A stretch of DNA of 64,000 bases, from the NCBI RefSeq assembly GCF_000716785.1, contig NZ_JNYY01000008.1, forward strand, positions 434,001 through 498,000. Direction: 5' to 3'. The DNA is from Amycolatopsis vancoresmycina. GTDB lineage: Bacteria; Actinomycetota; Actinomycetes; Mycobacteriales; Pseudonocardiaceae. Below the pieces are notes generated by a model, which was given only the letters and a program-made list of their open reading frames with translations, searched no databases and was not told the DNA's origin. Of the stretch, positions 52,898 to 63,070 are shown in pieces; positions within the stretch are counted from its first letter, which is position 1; each line of letters begins with the position of its first letter. The translations under genes and the position numbers were made by a program.

Positions 52898-55722
52898 GCG
52901 ACTTCGCCGCCGGGTCGTTGGTGCGGGCGCGGGGACGGGACTGGGTGGTGCTCCCTGACTCCGCGGACGACCTGCTGGTGGTTCGACCTCTCGGAGGTCG
53001 AGATGACGAGGTCGCCGGCATCCTGACCGCGATCGAGCAGGTCAGCCATGCTACTTTCGCCGCCCCCGATCCGGCGGACGCGGGCAACGCGGTGAGCGCG
53101 GGGCTACTCCGTACCGCTCTGCAGGTCGGGTTCAGGTCGACCGCGGGCCCGTTCCGGTCAATGGCGGGCCTCGCTGTCGAACCACGGCCGTATCAGCTGG
53201 TGCCGTTGCTCATGGCGCTGCGCCAGGATACCGTCCGCATGCTCATCGCCGACGATGTCGGGATCGGCAAGACGGTCGAGGCCGGCCTGATCGCCGCGGA
53301 ACTGCTGGCACAAGGCAGTGCGCTGGGTCTCACCGTTCTGTGCGCGCCCGCGCTGGCCGAACAATGGCAGGCCGAGCTGGCGAGCAAGTTCCGGATCGAC
53401 GCGGAGTTGGTACTGCCCGGCACGGTGAAACGGCTCGAGCGCAACCGACTGGACGACGAATCGATCTTCGAGCTCTATCCGCACACGATCGTGTCCACCG
53501 ACTTCATCAAGTCGCCCCGGCACCGCGACGACTTCGTCCGCGCTTGCCCTGACCTGGTGATCGTCGACGAAGCGCACACATGCGTTGCCGACGGGTCATC
53601 GTCAGGAGAGCGCACCCTGCGCTACGACCTCGTCCGCCGCTTGGCCGAGAATCGTAGCCGACACCTGCTTCTGGTCACCGCCACTCCGCACAGCGGTAAG
53701 GACGAGGGCTTCCGCAACCTGATCGCCTTGCTCGACCCCGAGCTGCGTGGCCTTGACCTTGGTTCGGCGAAAGGTCGCGAGCGACTGGCCCGGCACATGG
53801 TGCAACGCCGGCGTGCACACATCCGGAAGTTCGTCGAGGACACCCCGTTCCCTGAGGACAGGAAGGTCCAGGAGCGGAAGTACTACCTCACCAACGACTA
53901 CGCCAAGCTGTTCGGTGCCGTGCTGTCCTACGCAAGGGAGACGGTACGGGACCAGACTGGCGGTCCGCTCCGCCAGCGGGTTCGCTACTGGTCGGCGCTC
54001 GCGCTGTTGCGTGCGCTCGCTTCGTCGCCCAAGGCAGCTGCCGCAACCCTGCGCACCAGGGCACAAGCGGCAGGTGCCACGTCGACCGAGGAAGCAGACC
54101 GTATCGGCCGGGCCACCGTGCTCGACCTGGCCGAGGACGAGGCTGCTGAATCGGTCGACATCACGCCTGGTGCTGACGATGTCGCTGAGGGCGGCAACAC
54201 CGAGCGACGCAGGTTGCTGGAGTTCGCTCGCCGCGCCGAGCAGCTCGAGGGCCCCGGCGACGCCAAGCTGGCATGCCTGGACGAGACCGTGCAGTCCTTG
54301 CTCGGCGACGGTTACGACCCGGTGATCTTCTGCCGCTTCATCGACACCGCCGAGTACGTTGCCGAGCATCTGCGCGGTTCGCTCGACCGCGCGGCGACCG
54401 TCGCAGCAGTCACCGGCGCACTGAGTCCTTCGGTGCGAGAAAGCACGATCGGAGAGTTGACCAGCCAGCCCGGGCGGCATGTGCTGGTCGCGACGGACTG
54501 TCTGTCGGAGGGCGTCAACCTGCAGGAATACTTCCAGGCAGTGGTGCACTACGACCTCGCGTGGAACCCGACTCGCCATGAGCAGCGCGAGGGCCGTGTC
54601 GATCGGTTCGGCCAGCCGCGCAAGGAGGTCCGAGCGGTCACTGTGATCGGGGCCGACAACCAGATCGACGAGATCGTGATGCGAGTCCTGCTGCGCAAGC
54701 ACAACGAGATCCGCAAACAGCTCGGCATCAGTGTGCCCGTGCCGGACTCCGCGAATGCCGTCGTCGAGGCAGTGCTCGAAGAGCTGTTCGTGACTGCTCC
54801 GGTCGCTGAACAGCCGATGCTCGAGGGCTTCGAAGACGCATTGGCGGCGCATCGCAAGTCGCTGCATGAGGAGTGGGACAGCTATGCGGACAAGGAAAAT
54901 GCAGCTCTGACCAAGTTCGCGCAGACCGGTATCAAGCCGGACGAGGTCGCTGCCGAACTCGCCGAGGTCCGCGCCAGCCTTGGTGCGAACACCGAGATCA
55001 CCGGTTTCGTCCGGGAGTCTCTGGACGCGCTCGGCTCGTCCATCACCTTGAAACCCGACGGCTTCGACGCGGTGACCACGACCCTGCCGTGGGGGCTCCA
55101 GGATGCGCTGCCGCCGGGTCACGCTGAACCCCTGCCGTTCCGCTCTGAGCTGCCGGTGCGGCCGAAGCATGCCCACCTCGATCGCACCGATCTCTCGGTC
55201 GCCGCGATCGCCCGCTATGTCCTCGACAGCGCTCTTGACCCGCGAACACCAGGCCCTCGCCCGGCCCGTCGCTGTGGCGCCATGCGCACCGACGCGGTAA
55301 CCCGGCGCACGACGCAGCTACTGCTGCGATTCCGGATGCACGTGCGGTTGCCGGGTCGGGATGGCGTTCGCACGATGGTCGCTGAAGAGGCGCGGACAGT
55401 GGCTTTCCGGGGCAGGCCGGATGAGCCGGAATGGCTGTCCACAGCAGAAGTGGAGGCGCTGCTCGCGACCCAGCCGAGCGGCAACCTGGCGTTGGAGCAA
55501 GCTCAGGACGACTTGCAACGAGCGGTAGGCCAACTGGACAAGTTGAGGGATGCGTTGGACGAACAGGCCGCCGAGGTCGCCGATCGACTGCGTGAATCGC
55601 ACACTCGGGTACGCACAGCGTCGCGCCAGGCGGGTGTCAGCAAGATCGAAGTGCAGGCTCACACCCCGGTCGATGTGCTCGGTGTGTACGTCTACCTGCC
55701 CGTGCCGGCAGGTGTGCGATGA
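52894..55722 (+). CDS. SNF2-family helicase (DrmD-like), defence
   Basis: A 942-residue SWI2/SNF2 protein: Walker A DDVGIGKT (120-127), DEAH (225-228), motif III TATPHSG, and motif VI QREGRVDRFGQ (from 564). This class (RapA/DrmD-like) translocates on double-stranded DNA; DISARM DrmD is the closest defence analogue I know. The C-terminal 350 residues have coiled-coil-forming helices (LRDALDEQAAEVADRL). GTG 52894 overlaps the helicase-DUF1998 stop and its own stop overlaps the methyltransferase start (ATGA). It is part of the six-gene operon. Confidence 0.88.
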   Translation: MSDFAAGSLVRARGRDWVVLPDSADDLLVVRPLGGRDDEVAGILTAIEQVSHATFAAPDPADAGNAVSAGLLRTALQVGFRSTAGPFRSMAGLAVEPRPYQLVPLLMALRQDTVRMLIADDVGIGKTVEAGLIAAELLAQGSALGLTVLCAPALAEQWQAELASKFRIDAELVLPGTVKRLERNRLDDESIFELYPHTIVSTDFIKSPRHRDDFVRACPDLVIVDEAHTCVADGSSSGERTLRYDLVRRLAENRSRHLLLVTATPHSGKDEGFRNLIALLDPELRGLDLGSAKGRERLARHMVQRRRAHIRKFVEDTPFPEDRKVQERKYYLTNDYAKLFGAVLSYARETVRDQTGGPLRQRVRYWSALALLRALASSPKAAAATLRTRAQAAGATSTEEADRIGRATVLDLAEDEAAESVDITPGADDVAEGGNTERRRLLEFARRAEQLEGPGDAKLACLDETVQSLLGDGYDPVIFCRFIDTAEYVAEHLRGSLDRAATVAAVTGALSPSVRESTIGELTSQPGRHVLVATDCLSEGVNLQEYFQAVVHYDLAWNPTRHEQREGRVDRFGQPRKEVRAVTVIGADNQIDEIVMRVLLRKHNEIRKQLGISVPVPDSANAVVEAVLEELFVTAPVAEQPMLEGFEDALAAHRKSLHEEWDSYADKENAALTKFAQTGIKPDEVAAELAEVRASLGANTEITGFVRESLDALGSSITLKPDGFDAVTTTLPWGLQDALPPGHAEPLPFRSELPVRPKHAHLDRTDLSVAAIARYVLDSALDPRTPGPRPARRCGAMRTDAVTRRTTQLLLRFRMHVRLPGRDGVRTMVAEEARTVAFRGRPDEPEWLSTAEVEALLATQPSGNLALEQAQDDLQRAVGQLDKLRDALDEQAAEVADRLRESHTRVRTASRQAGVSKIEVQAHTPVDVLGVYVYLPVPAGVR

Positions 55723-58700
55723 GCCGCGTCCCTTTTCCCTCACTTCGAGTCGCCGGCGGGCTGCTGCCGGCTGACCTGTTCGCGCGGACGATGGACGACG
55801 CGAGTCTCGCCGGGAGAAGCCCGGCCGACTACGGCTTGGGAGCCCGGCGAACGGTTCGCGAGGCGGCCTCGCGCGCGTTCGAGGACTTGACCAAGGAATG
55901 GCGCGCGCTGTCCCGCGACAAGAATCGCGGTACACGAGACTGGTTGCGGGCAGTTTTCGGCAACGACGGCCTCGGATACGGCCCGTTGGAGGAGCTGCGG
56001 GGTGGCCTGACCGTCGGCGACAAGCAGTTCAAGGTCAGCCACCGCTGGCAGCACGTCCCCGTGCACTGGCTGCCATGGGGCACCGACCTCGACCACCGCA
56101 CCAAGGGCGTCGCCGGTGCCGCAGACGCCGCCCCGCAGTCGATGCTGCAGGAGCTCCTGAACCGCACCGACGACCACTTGTACGCGATGGTCTCCAACGG
56201 CCAGCGGTTGCGGTTGCTGCGCGACTCCCGATCGCTGGCCGGCTCGGCCTACGTCGAGTTCGATCTCGAGCTGATCTTCGACGAGGGCATGTTCCCGGAT
56301 TTCCTCCTGCTGTATCGCCTCCTGCACGCAACGCGGTTCGCCGTTCGCGCCGGTGAGTCGCCCTCGTCGTGCTGGCTGGAGACGTGGCGGACCACGGCCA
56401 TCCAGCAAGGCGAACGGGCGTTGGAACGACTTCGCGGTGGGGTGGAGCAGGCGATCAACACGCTCGGCACCGGGTTCGCCCGGCACCCCGCGAATGGCGC
56501 GCTGAACCGTCGCCTGGCCAGCGGTGAACTACTCGCCGAAGATTACAAGCGCTCTGTGTTGCGGCTGGTGTACCGGCTGCTGTTCTGGTTTGTCGCCGAA
56601 GACCGCAACGTGCTGCTGGATCCAGCCGCACCGCAGGAGGTCCGGAAACGCTACGACACCTACTTCTCGGCACGACGGCTGCGCGACCGTGCCCGCAGGG
56701 GCAGCACCGACCAACACGAGGACTTGTGGGAGTCCGTGCATCTGGTGTTCGTCGGGCTCGGGCTTGAGCAGGGCCGCCCGGAGCTGGGCGTGCCGGGCAT
56801 CGGCGGCATCTTCGCTCGGATCACCCGCGACGGAGACACCGCGATCGAGCCGAGCCGACCGGATGAGCTCGACGAGCCCTTGGAGGGCATGCGGCTGACC
56901 AACGAGGCGCTGATCACGGCCGTGCGCCACCTGGCGATTGTCGACAGCGCAGGTCAGCGCAGGCAGGTGGACTTTCTGAACCTGGACTCCGAGGAGCTGG
57001 GCAGCGTCTACGAGTCTCTGCTGGAGCTGCACCCGGCGTACGACCCCGACGAGCAGGTCTTCGGGCTGACCGCGGCAGCCGGGAACGAGCGCAAGACGAC
57101 AGGCTCCTACTACACCCCTTCGTCGCTGACCGAAGCGCTGCTGGATAGCGCGCTCGACCCGGTTCTCGACGATGCAGTGCAGGGAATCGACGCCGCCGAC
57201 GCCCAAGTCGAGGCTCTGCTGAACGTCACCGTGTGCGACCCAGCGTGTGGTTCTGGCCACTTCCTCGTGGCCGCCGCTCGCCGGATCGCGCGACGGGTGG
57301 CTCAGCTGCGCAGCGGCGAGAACGAGCCGTCGCCGAAGTTGGTGCGCCACGCGATGCGCGAGGTGGTGAGCCGCTGCGTCTACGGTGTCGACATCAACGA
57401 GACTGCCGCCGAGCTGGCCAAGGTGTCGCTCTGGCTGGAAGCAGTCGAACCGGGTTTCCCGCTGCCGTTCCTGGACGCCAACATCCGTGTCGGCAACTCC
57501 CTTCTGGGCACTACTCCGGCGCTGATCGACAAGGGCATTCCCAAGGAAGCGTTCAAGGCGCTGATCGGCGATGATAAGGACGCAGTCCGGGCGATCGTCA
57601 AGCGCAACGCCGAACAAGCCGAAGGCATCTTTGATCTCTTCGCCTCCGACGGCCCGCTCATCGTGAACACGGAAATCGCCGAGCACACCAGGGAACTGGT
57701 GCGCACCGATGCGCGCAGCCTCACGGATGTCTACGTCCAGCGCGCCCGGCTGCGCGACATCGATGGTGAGCGGTTGAGCGCCAAGCGGGTCGCCGACGCC
57801 TGGTGCTCCGCATTCGTGCAGCCAAAGACCAAGGAGACTGCACTGCAGGCTGTCGTGCAGTCGACCTTGGACTGGATCAAGGGCGACCCGGACACCCTGG
57901 AGCGCGCCCACACCGCCAGCATGGTCGAGAAGTTGGCGAGAGACTATCGTTTCTTCCACTGGCACGTGGAATTTCCGCACATCTTCGCCGTGCTTGAGAC
58001 CGGGTCCAATGTGAATGGGTCGACGGGCTGGCAGGGCGGCTTTTCATGCGTGCTCGGAAACCCGCCCTGGGAGCGAATCAAACTGCAGGAGCAGGAGTTC
58101 TTCGCCTCCCGCCGACCGGAAATCGCGACCGCCAAGAACGCGGCAGCCCGCAAGAAGATGATTGCCGCTTTGGCCACCAGCGACGAGGTGTATAATCAGA
58201 GATTGCACGAAGAGTTCGCGGCGGAGCTGCGCTTGTCTGACGGCTGGAGTCATCTGCTGCGCGAAAGTGGCCGGTATCCACTGACAGGCCGCGGCGACAT
58301 CAACACCTATGCCGTGTTCGCCGAAACCGGCCGCACCATCCTAGCTCCACGCGCTCGCGTCGGCATGGTACTACCTACCGGTATCGCCACGGACGCTACC
58401 ACACAGTACTTCTTCAAGGACCTCATCAAAACTCGCACCCTCGCCTCCATCTATGATTTTGAGAACGAAGAGAAAATATTTCAAACAGTCACAAACAAGT
58501 TCCGTTTCTGCTTGTGGACTGGCTCGGGTCAGAGCACGCCGCTCAGCGAGATCAACCTCGCATTCCGGGTTCGACAGGCGAGCCAAATCCTCGACCGTCG
58601 ATTCGTTTTCACTCAGGAAGACATTGACCTACTCAATCCAAACACGGGTACGTGCCCGGTTTTTGACTACAGGCGCAATGCCGAGATCACGCTGGCAATG

Positions 58701-59762
58701 TATCGGCACATCAACTCGGTTCTCTGGCGAGAAGAACCCGAGGACAACCCCTGGCGGCTCTCGTTCCAGGCGATGTTTCATATGGCGAACGACGCGAACC
58801 TGTTCCACGATCGTGAGACCTTAGAGCACGAAGGCTGGAAGCTCGCCGGAAACCTGTTCGAACGCGACGGCCAGCGAATGCTTCCGCTCCACGAAGCGAA
58901 GATGGTCCACCACTTCGACCACCGATTCAGTACCTACGAGGGCGCTTCTCAAGCGCAGCTCAACAAGGGCACTCTTCCTCGAACGACCGCAGAGCAGAAG
59001 GACGACCCGAATTTTGCCGTCCTGGCTCGCTACTGGGTTGCCGAATCGGAGGTCGACGCCCGGCTCGCACGTAAGGACTGGAACAAAGACTGGCTACTCG
59101 GTTGGCGCGATATAACGACTACAGCAAACGAGCGCACTCTCATCTGCTCCGCAATTCCGAGAGCTGCAATCGCGCATACAAATCCTATTGTTATATCGAA
59201 AGAACCTCGTGTCACGCCTCTTTACGCAAACCTGTGCTCGTTTTCGCTCGACTACATCACGAGACAGAAGATGGGCGGAACACATCTTACTTATGGCTAC
59301 CTAAACCAACTTGCAGTCCTTCCACCTCGAACCTACGACGAAGTGTGCGATTGGGCCAGTTCGCAGGCCACAGGCGGGTGGATAACCGATCGTGTCATCG
59401 AGCTCGCCTACACGACCTACGACATGACCGGGTTCGCTCGCGACCACGGCGACGAAGGCCCCCCGTTCCGCTGGGACGAAGAGCGCCGCTTCTGGCTGCG
59501 CGCCGAACTCGACGCGGCCTACTTCCACCTCTACGGCGTCCCGCACGACGACGTGGACTACATCATGGACACGTTCCGCGCGTTCAGAAACAACGATCCC
59601 GAGCGGTTCGCCCGGACCAAGCAGGCAATCCTCGACATCTACGACGACATGGCCAAGGCGATCGAAACCCGCGAACCGTACCAGACCAGGCTCGACCCAC
59701 CACCCGGCCAGGGGCCACGCCATCCGGAGCGCACTGACTCAGGGACGGTAGACCATGGCTGA
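55719..59762 (+). CDS. Long N6-adenine DNA methyltransferase (DrmMI/Eco57I-like), defence
   Basis: A 1347-residue protein. Residues 1 to about 400 form a restriction-fold-like N-terminal region (MVSNGQRLRLLRD, then YVEFDLELIFDE) of the type seen in type IIG/IIL enzymes and DISARM DrmMI, without a convincing catalytic set. Motif I is CDPACGSGHFL (from 506) and motif IV is NPPW (781-784), so it should methylate adenine N6. Residues about 850-1250 are the target-recognition region and are encoded by notably AT-richer DNA. It overlaps both neighbours, so is coupled to the helicase and McrB genes. Role: marks host DNA and/or restricts; not provable here. Confidence 0.87.
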   Translation: MSRVPFPSLRVAGGLLPADLFARTMDDASLAGRSPADYGLGARRTVREAASRAFEDLTKEWRALSRDKNRGTRDWLRAVFGNDGLGYGPLEELRGGLTVGDKQFKVSHRWQHVPVHWLPWGTDLDHRTKGVAGAADAAPQSMLQELLNRTDDHLYAMVSNGQRLRLLRDSRSLAGSAYVEFDLELIFDEGMFPDFLLLYRLLHATRFAVRAGESPSSCWLETWRTTAIQQGERALERLRGGVEQAINTLGTGFARHPANGALNRRLASGELLAEDYKRSVLRLVYRLLFWFVAEDRNVLLDPAAPQEVRKRYDTYFSARRLRDRARRGSTDQHEDLWESVHLVFVGLGLEQGRPELGVPGIGGIFARITRDGDTAIEPSRPDELDEPLEGMRLTNEALITAVRHLAIVDSAGQRRQVDFLNLDSEELGSVYESLLELHPAYDPDEQVFGLTAAAGNERKTTGSYYTPSSLTEALLDSALDPVLDDAVQGIDAADAQVEALLNVTVCDPACGSGHFLVAAARRIARRVAQLRSGENEPSPKLVRHAMREVVSRCVYGVDINETAAELAKVSLWLEAVEPGFPLPFLDANIRVGNSLLGTTPALIDKGIPKEAFKALIGDDKDAVRAIVKRNAEQAEGIFDLFASDGPLIVNTEIAEHTRELVRTDARSLTDVYVQRARLRDIDGERLSAKRVADAWCSAFVQPKTKETALQAVVQSTLDWIKGDPDTLERAHTASMVEKLARDYRFFHWHVEFPHIFAVLETGSNVNGSTGWQGGFSCVLGNPPWERIKLQEQEFFASRRPEIATAKNAAARKKMIAALATSDEVYNQRLHEEFAAELRLSDGWSHLLRESGRYPLTGRGDINTYAVFAETGRTILAPRARVGMVLPTGIATDATTQYFFKDLIKTRTLASIYDFENEEKIFQTVTNKFRFCLWTGSGQSTPLSEINLAFRVRQASQILDRRFVFTQEDIDLLNPNTGTCPVFDYRRNAEITLAMYRHINSVLWREEPEDNPWRLSFQAMFHMANDANLFHDRETLEHEGWKLAGNLFERDGQRMLPLHEAKMVHHFDHRFSTYEGASQAQLNKGTLPRTTAEQKDDPNFAVLARYWVAESEVDARLARKDWNKDWLLGWRDITTTANERTLICSAIPRAAIAHTNPIVISKEPRVTPLYANLCSFSLDYITRQKMGGTHLTYGYLNQLAVLPPRTYDEVCDWASSQATGGWITDRVIELAYTTYDMTGFARDHGDEGPPFRWDEERRFWLRAELDAAYFHLYGVPHDDVDYIMDTFRAFRNNDPERFARTKQAILDIYDDMAKAIETREPYQTRLDPPPGQGPRHPERTDSGTVDHG

Positions 59763-61872
59763 TCACGCTGTTCGCGCTGCTCCGCTGCTTCGGACCTGCA
59801 TGGAAGTGATGCGCGATCTGGGCGCACCCACCCCTGGCCGAGAAGTCCTTGCCCAGGTCGCCGAGCGCGTGGAGTTCACGGACTACGAGCTCGAGCCCAT
59901 CGACAAGAACGGTCAGACGCGGTGGGAGAACCACCTGCGATGGCACACCGGTGACGCCGCGACCATCGGTTGGCTCACCAAAGTGGGCGGCTGGTCGCTG
60001 ACCGAGGCCGGTGGCCTGGCGCTGGACACCTTCCCCGGTGACGCGTTGCACGCCGAGTTGCGCCGTCGCCTTGCTGAGACGCTTCGGCAGCGCAAGCAGG
60101 CTCTGCAACGACTCAGCGGCGAGGAGCAGACCATTTCCCGAGCGCTGAGCCTGGTCGGCCCAGGGTTCTGGACCGCGCCGGACGATCTCGGAGAGCTGAC
60201 CGGCGCCGATCCGGCCACGGTCGCGCACTTCCTAGCACAGGTAGGTCATGCCAACGCCTACCGAGTGCTCAACGGGGACGGTTCGGAGCTGCCGCAAGGC
60301 ATGCTAAACGTGAACTTCCGAGGCGCAGACATCCTGCAGCGGTTGGCGAACGAAGGCGTCGACGTCGGCGCCGACCGCCTGGCCTCTCAACAGCAACGGA
60401 TGACCGCCGCCGACCTGCGAGAACGACTGGCCGAGGTCGAACCCTTGGACTCGATCTCGACGAAGCGGGCCTGGCTGGTGCGAGGCTCCTCGGTAGAGGG
60501 TCGGGATCTTGTGCCGGTGTGGCTTCACAAGCGTTCGATGTCACTGGCTGCATCCGGGCTCCGTGCCGTCAGCATGCCGGTATCGCGAGCGGACCTCAAA
60601 TCCTTCGTGGACGAGGACTACCAGCACAAGCCCTACTCCGCGCGCGAGGCGAAGGTCACCGAGTTCGACGCCTTCTGCAACCGGATGCGAGTCGGCGACC
60701 TGGTGCTCACCACCAGTGGTGGCAAGACCTACCTGGGCCGGGTGGCCGGCGACGCCGAGTACACGAACTCAAGCGATCAGCGCTCCAACCTGCGGCGCTC
60801 CGTCGAGTGGCTCAACGACACCCGCCCGGTGCCGTTCGCGAAGCTGCCAGACCCGCTGCCCGCCAAGCTGCACAACCAATCCGACGTCGTCGATCTCACC
60901 GAAAACCTCGCTACGGTCGAAAAACTGTTGCATGAGCTCGACATTGAAGTCGAAAAACCAGCACCGGCGCCCCACAAGCCTTTGGAGTTCAGGCCCGTCA
61001 GCGCTGAGCTGGCCGACGAGCTGATGATCGACCAGGCCTGGCTTCAGCGCCAGGCCGACCTGCTGTGGCACCGCCGTCAGTTGATCCTTTACGGCCCGCC
61101 GGGCACCGGAAAGACGTTCCTCGCTCGGAAGATCGCGCAGCACCTCGCCGAGCCGAGTGCGATCAAGCTCGTGCAGTTCCACCCCTCCTACACCTACGAG
61201 GACTTCTTCGAAGGCTTCCGGCCGGTGCAGCGCGATGACGGCCAGCTGGCCTTCGAGCTGCGGCCCGGCCCGTTCCGGGCGCTGGTGGACGACGCTCGCC
61301 AGCACCCGGCCGACCCGTACATCCTCATCATCGATGAGATCAACCGGGCGAATCTCGCGAAAGTCTTCGGCGAGCTGTACTTCCTGCTCGAGTACCGGGA
61401 CGACTCGATCAGTCTCCTGTACTCCACCGAAGCCGACTTCACGCTGCCGAAAAACGTGTTCGTGATCGGCACCATGAACACCACCGACCGCTCTATCGCC
61501 CTCGTTGACGCGGCGATGCGCCGGCGATTTGCGTTCGTCGAGCTTCATCCTTCACAACCACCCACCTCAGGTTTACTGCGCGAATGGTTGCGACGGCGAG
61601 TAGATGCCGGCGAGGTTACGCATCACGCTGACGCGGCAGACTTGCTCGACGCGCTCAACCGCGCGATCGACGACCGTGACCTGGCGATCGGCCCGTCGTA
61701 CCTGATGCACTCCGACATCTACCGCCGACCGGATGCGCTGGCCGAAGTGTGGGAGACCTCGATCCTGCCGTTGCTCGAGGAGCACCATTACGGCAGCCCA
61801 CGCGCAGTCCTGGACCCTTACCGACTCGCTTCCCTTCGCAAGAACACCAACACGCCGCCTGCTGAGCTCTGA
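59755..61872 (+). CDS. mcrB: McrB-family GTPase with Mrr_N-like and EVE-like modified-base reader domains
   Basis: A 705-residue protein in three parts. Residues 1-130 resemble the Mrr N-terminal winged helix (TPGREVLAQVAERVE, then GGWSLTEAGGLALD). Residues about 235-390 look like an EVE/PUA-type base-flipping reader (AWLVRGSSVEG, MRVGDLVLTTSGGKTYLGRV). The AAA+ core has Walker A GPPGTGKT (447-454), DEINRAN (527-533) and the McrB signature MNTTDRS (574-580). McrB loads on methylated DNA and drives McrC cleavage with GTP. ATG 59755 overlaps the methyltransferase stop by 8 nt. Confidence 0.9.
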   Translation: MADHAVRAAPLLRTCMEVMRDLGAPTPGREVLAQVAERVEFTDYELEPIDKNGQTRWENHLRWHTGDAATIGWLTKVGGWSLTEAGGLALDTFPGDALHAELRRRLAETLRQRKQALQRLSGEEQTISRALSLVGPGFWTAPDDLGELTGADPATVAHFLAQVGHANAYRVLNGDGSELPQGMLNVNFRGADILQRLANEGVDVGADRLASQQQRMTAADLRERLAEVEPLDSISTKRAWLVRGSSVEGRDLVPVWLHKRSMSLAASGLRAVSMPVSRADLKSFVDEDYQHKPYSAREAKVTEFDAFCNRMRVGDLVLTTSGGKTYLGRVAGDAEYTNSSDQRSNLRRSVEWLNDTRPVPFAKLPDPLPAKLHNQSDVVDLTENLATVEKLLHELDIEVEKPAPAPHKPLEFRPVSAELADELMIDQAWLQRQADLLWHRRQLILYGPPGTGKTFLARKIAQHLAEPSAIKLVQFHPSYTYEDFFEGFRPVQRDDGQLAFELRPGPFRALVDDARQHPADPYILIIDEINRANLAKVFGELYFLLEYRDDSISLLYSTEADFTLPKNVFVIGTMNTTDRSIALVDAAMRRRFAFVELHPSQPPTSGLLREWLRRRVDAGEVTHHADAADLLDALNRAIDDRDLAIGPSYLMHSDIYRRPDALAEVWETSILPLLEEHHYGSPRAVLDPYRLASLRKNTNTPPAEL

Positions 61873-63047
61873 TGCCGACCGTCACACTGGACGAGCTGGG
61901 GAGCTCCACGTACCTGCTCACCGCCGAACAGGGCCAGCGCCTGGCTCGGTCCGGAGTTGTGTTGGCTGTCCCCTCGGCGCTGGTACCCGGCCGCTGGAAT
62001 ATCTCGGCACGTGGCAAGGTGGGCGTCGCTCGGATCGGCGAGATTGACCTGTGGATTCGTCCCAAGCTGGACATCGCGCGGCTGCTGTTCCTCGTCGGCT
62101 ACGCGATCGATCCGACAGGCTGGCGGGATGATGAGGTCGGCTTGACGACGGGGGACGGGCTGGTACCCGCGGTCGCCAACGCCCTGTGGCGGCAAACCGA
62201 GCGCGCCCTCCGCCAGGGGTTGCTCCAGGGCTATCGCGAGATCGAGGAGACCTCCTACGTCCTGCGTGGCCGACTCCGTGAGGCAGACCAGCTTCGTCGG
62301 CACTACGGGCAGGTGATCCCGATGGAATTGCGCCACGACGACTTCACTGTTGACATCGCGGAGAACCAGATCCTGCTCGCCGCGATCACCCGGATGCTCC
62401 GGGTTCCCCGCGTGAACGGGCAGTCCCGCCAGCGGCTTACCGCACTGCGCTCGCGACTCGCCGACGTGACGTCGCTCGTCCGCGGAGCGCAGTTGCCGGC
62501 CTGGCGGCCCAGCAGGCTCAACGCTCGTTACCACACCGCTCTGCGGCTGGCCGAGATCGTCTGGCAGGCCACGTCGCCGGAACACGCGCCGGGCGCCGCG
62601 CACGCGACCGGATTCCTGTTCGACCTTGCCAAGGTATTCGAGGACTTCCTGACGGTCGCGCTCGCCGAATCGCTGCTCGCCCACGCGCACGGCAGAGCCC
62701 ATCTTCAGTACTCGTGTTTCCTCGACGAAGGAGCCACCGTCGGCATGAAACCCGATCTGGTGTGGCGGGTCGGCGGAGCAGCCGCGGCGGTGGTGGACGC
62801 CAAGTACAAGCAAGAGAAGCCAGGAGGCTACCCGAACGCGGACATTTACCAGATGCTGGCCTACTGCACCGCACTCGGGCTTCGTCGCGGCTACCTTGTC
62901 TACGCTCAAGGAAACGGCGAGCCCGCGCGGCACGTGGTGCGTCATGCCGGCGTGGAGATCGTCTCACACGCCCTCGATTTGACCCTCCAGCCGGACGACC
63001 TCCTGGGCCGGATCGACCGGCTGGCAGTCGAGATCGCCGGAAACTGA
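61872..63047 (+). CDS. mcrC: McrC-family nuclease subunit
   Basis: A 391-residue protein matching McrC. The N-terminal beta-rich GTPase-activating part is followed by a C-terminal PD-(D/E)xK nuclease: Asp295 in MKPDLVW, then Asp309-Ala-Lys311 in VVDAKYKQ. It cuts DNA when loaded by McrB. It shares one base with the McrB stop (TGATG). Together with mcrB it forms a type IV restriction pair that acts on modified DNA, presumably foreign DNA with methylated or glucosylated bases. Confidence 0.9.
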   Translation: MPTVTLDELGSSTYLLTAEQGQRLARSGVVLAVPSALVPGRWNISARGKVGVARIGEIDLWIRPKLDIARLLFLVGYAIDPTGWRDDEVGLTTGDGLVPAVANALWRQTERALRQGLLQGYREIEETSYVLRGRLREADQLRRHYGQVIPMELRHDDFTVDIAENQILLAAITRMLRVPRVNGQSRQRLTALRSRLADVTSLVRGAQLPAWRPSRLNARYHTALRLAEIVWQATSPEHAPGAAHATGFLFDLAKVFEDFLTVALAESLLAHAHGRAHLQYSCFLDEGATVGMKPDLVWRVGGAAAAVVDAKYKQEKPGGYPNADIYQMLAYCTALGLRRGYLVYAQGNGEPARHVVRHAGVEIVSHALDLTLQPDDLLGRIDRLAVEIAGN

Positions 63048-63070
63048 GCCGGAGCAGAAACGGAGGACAA

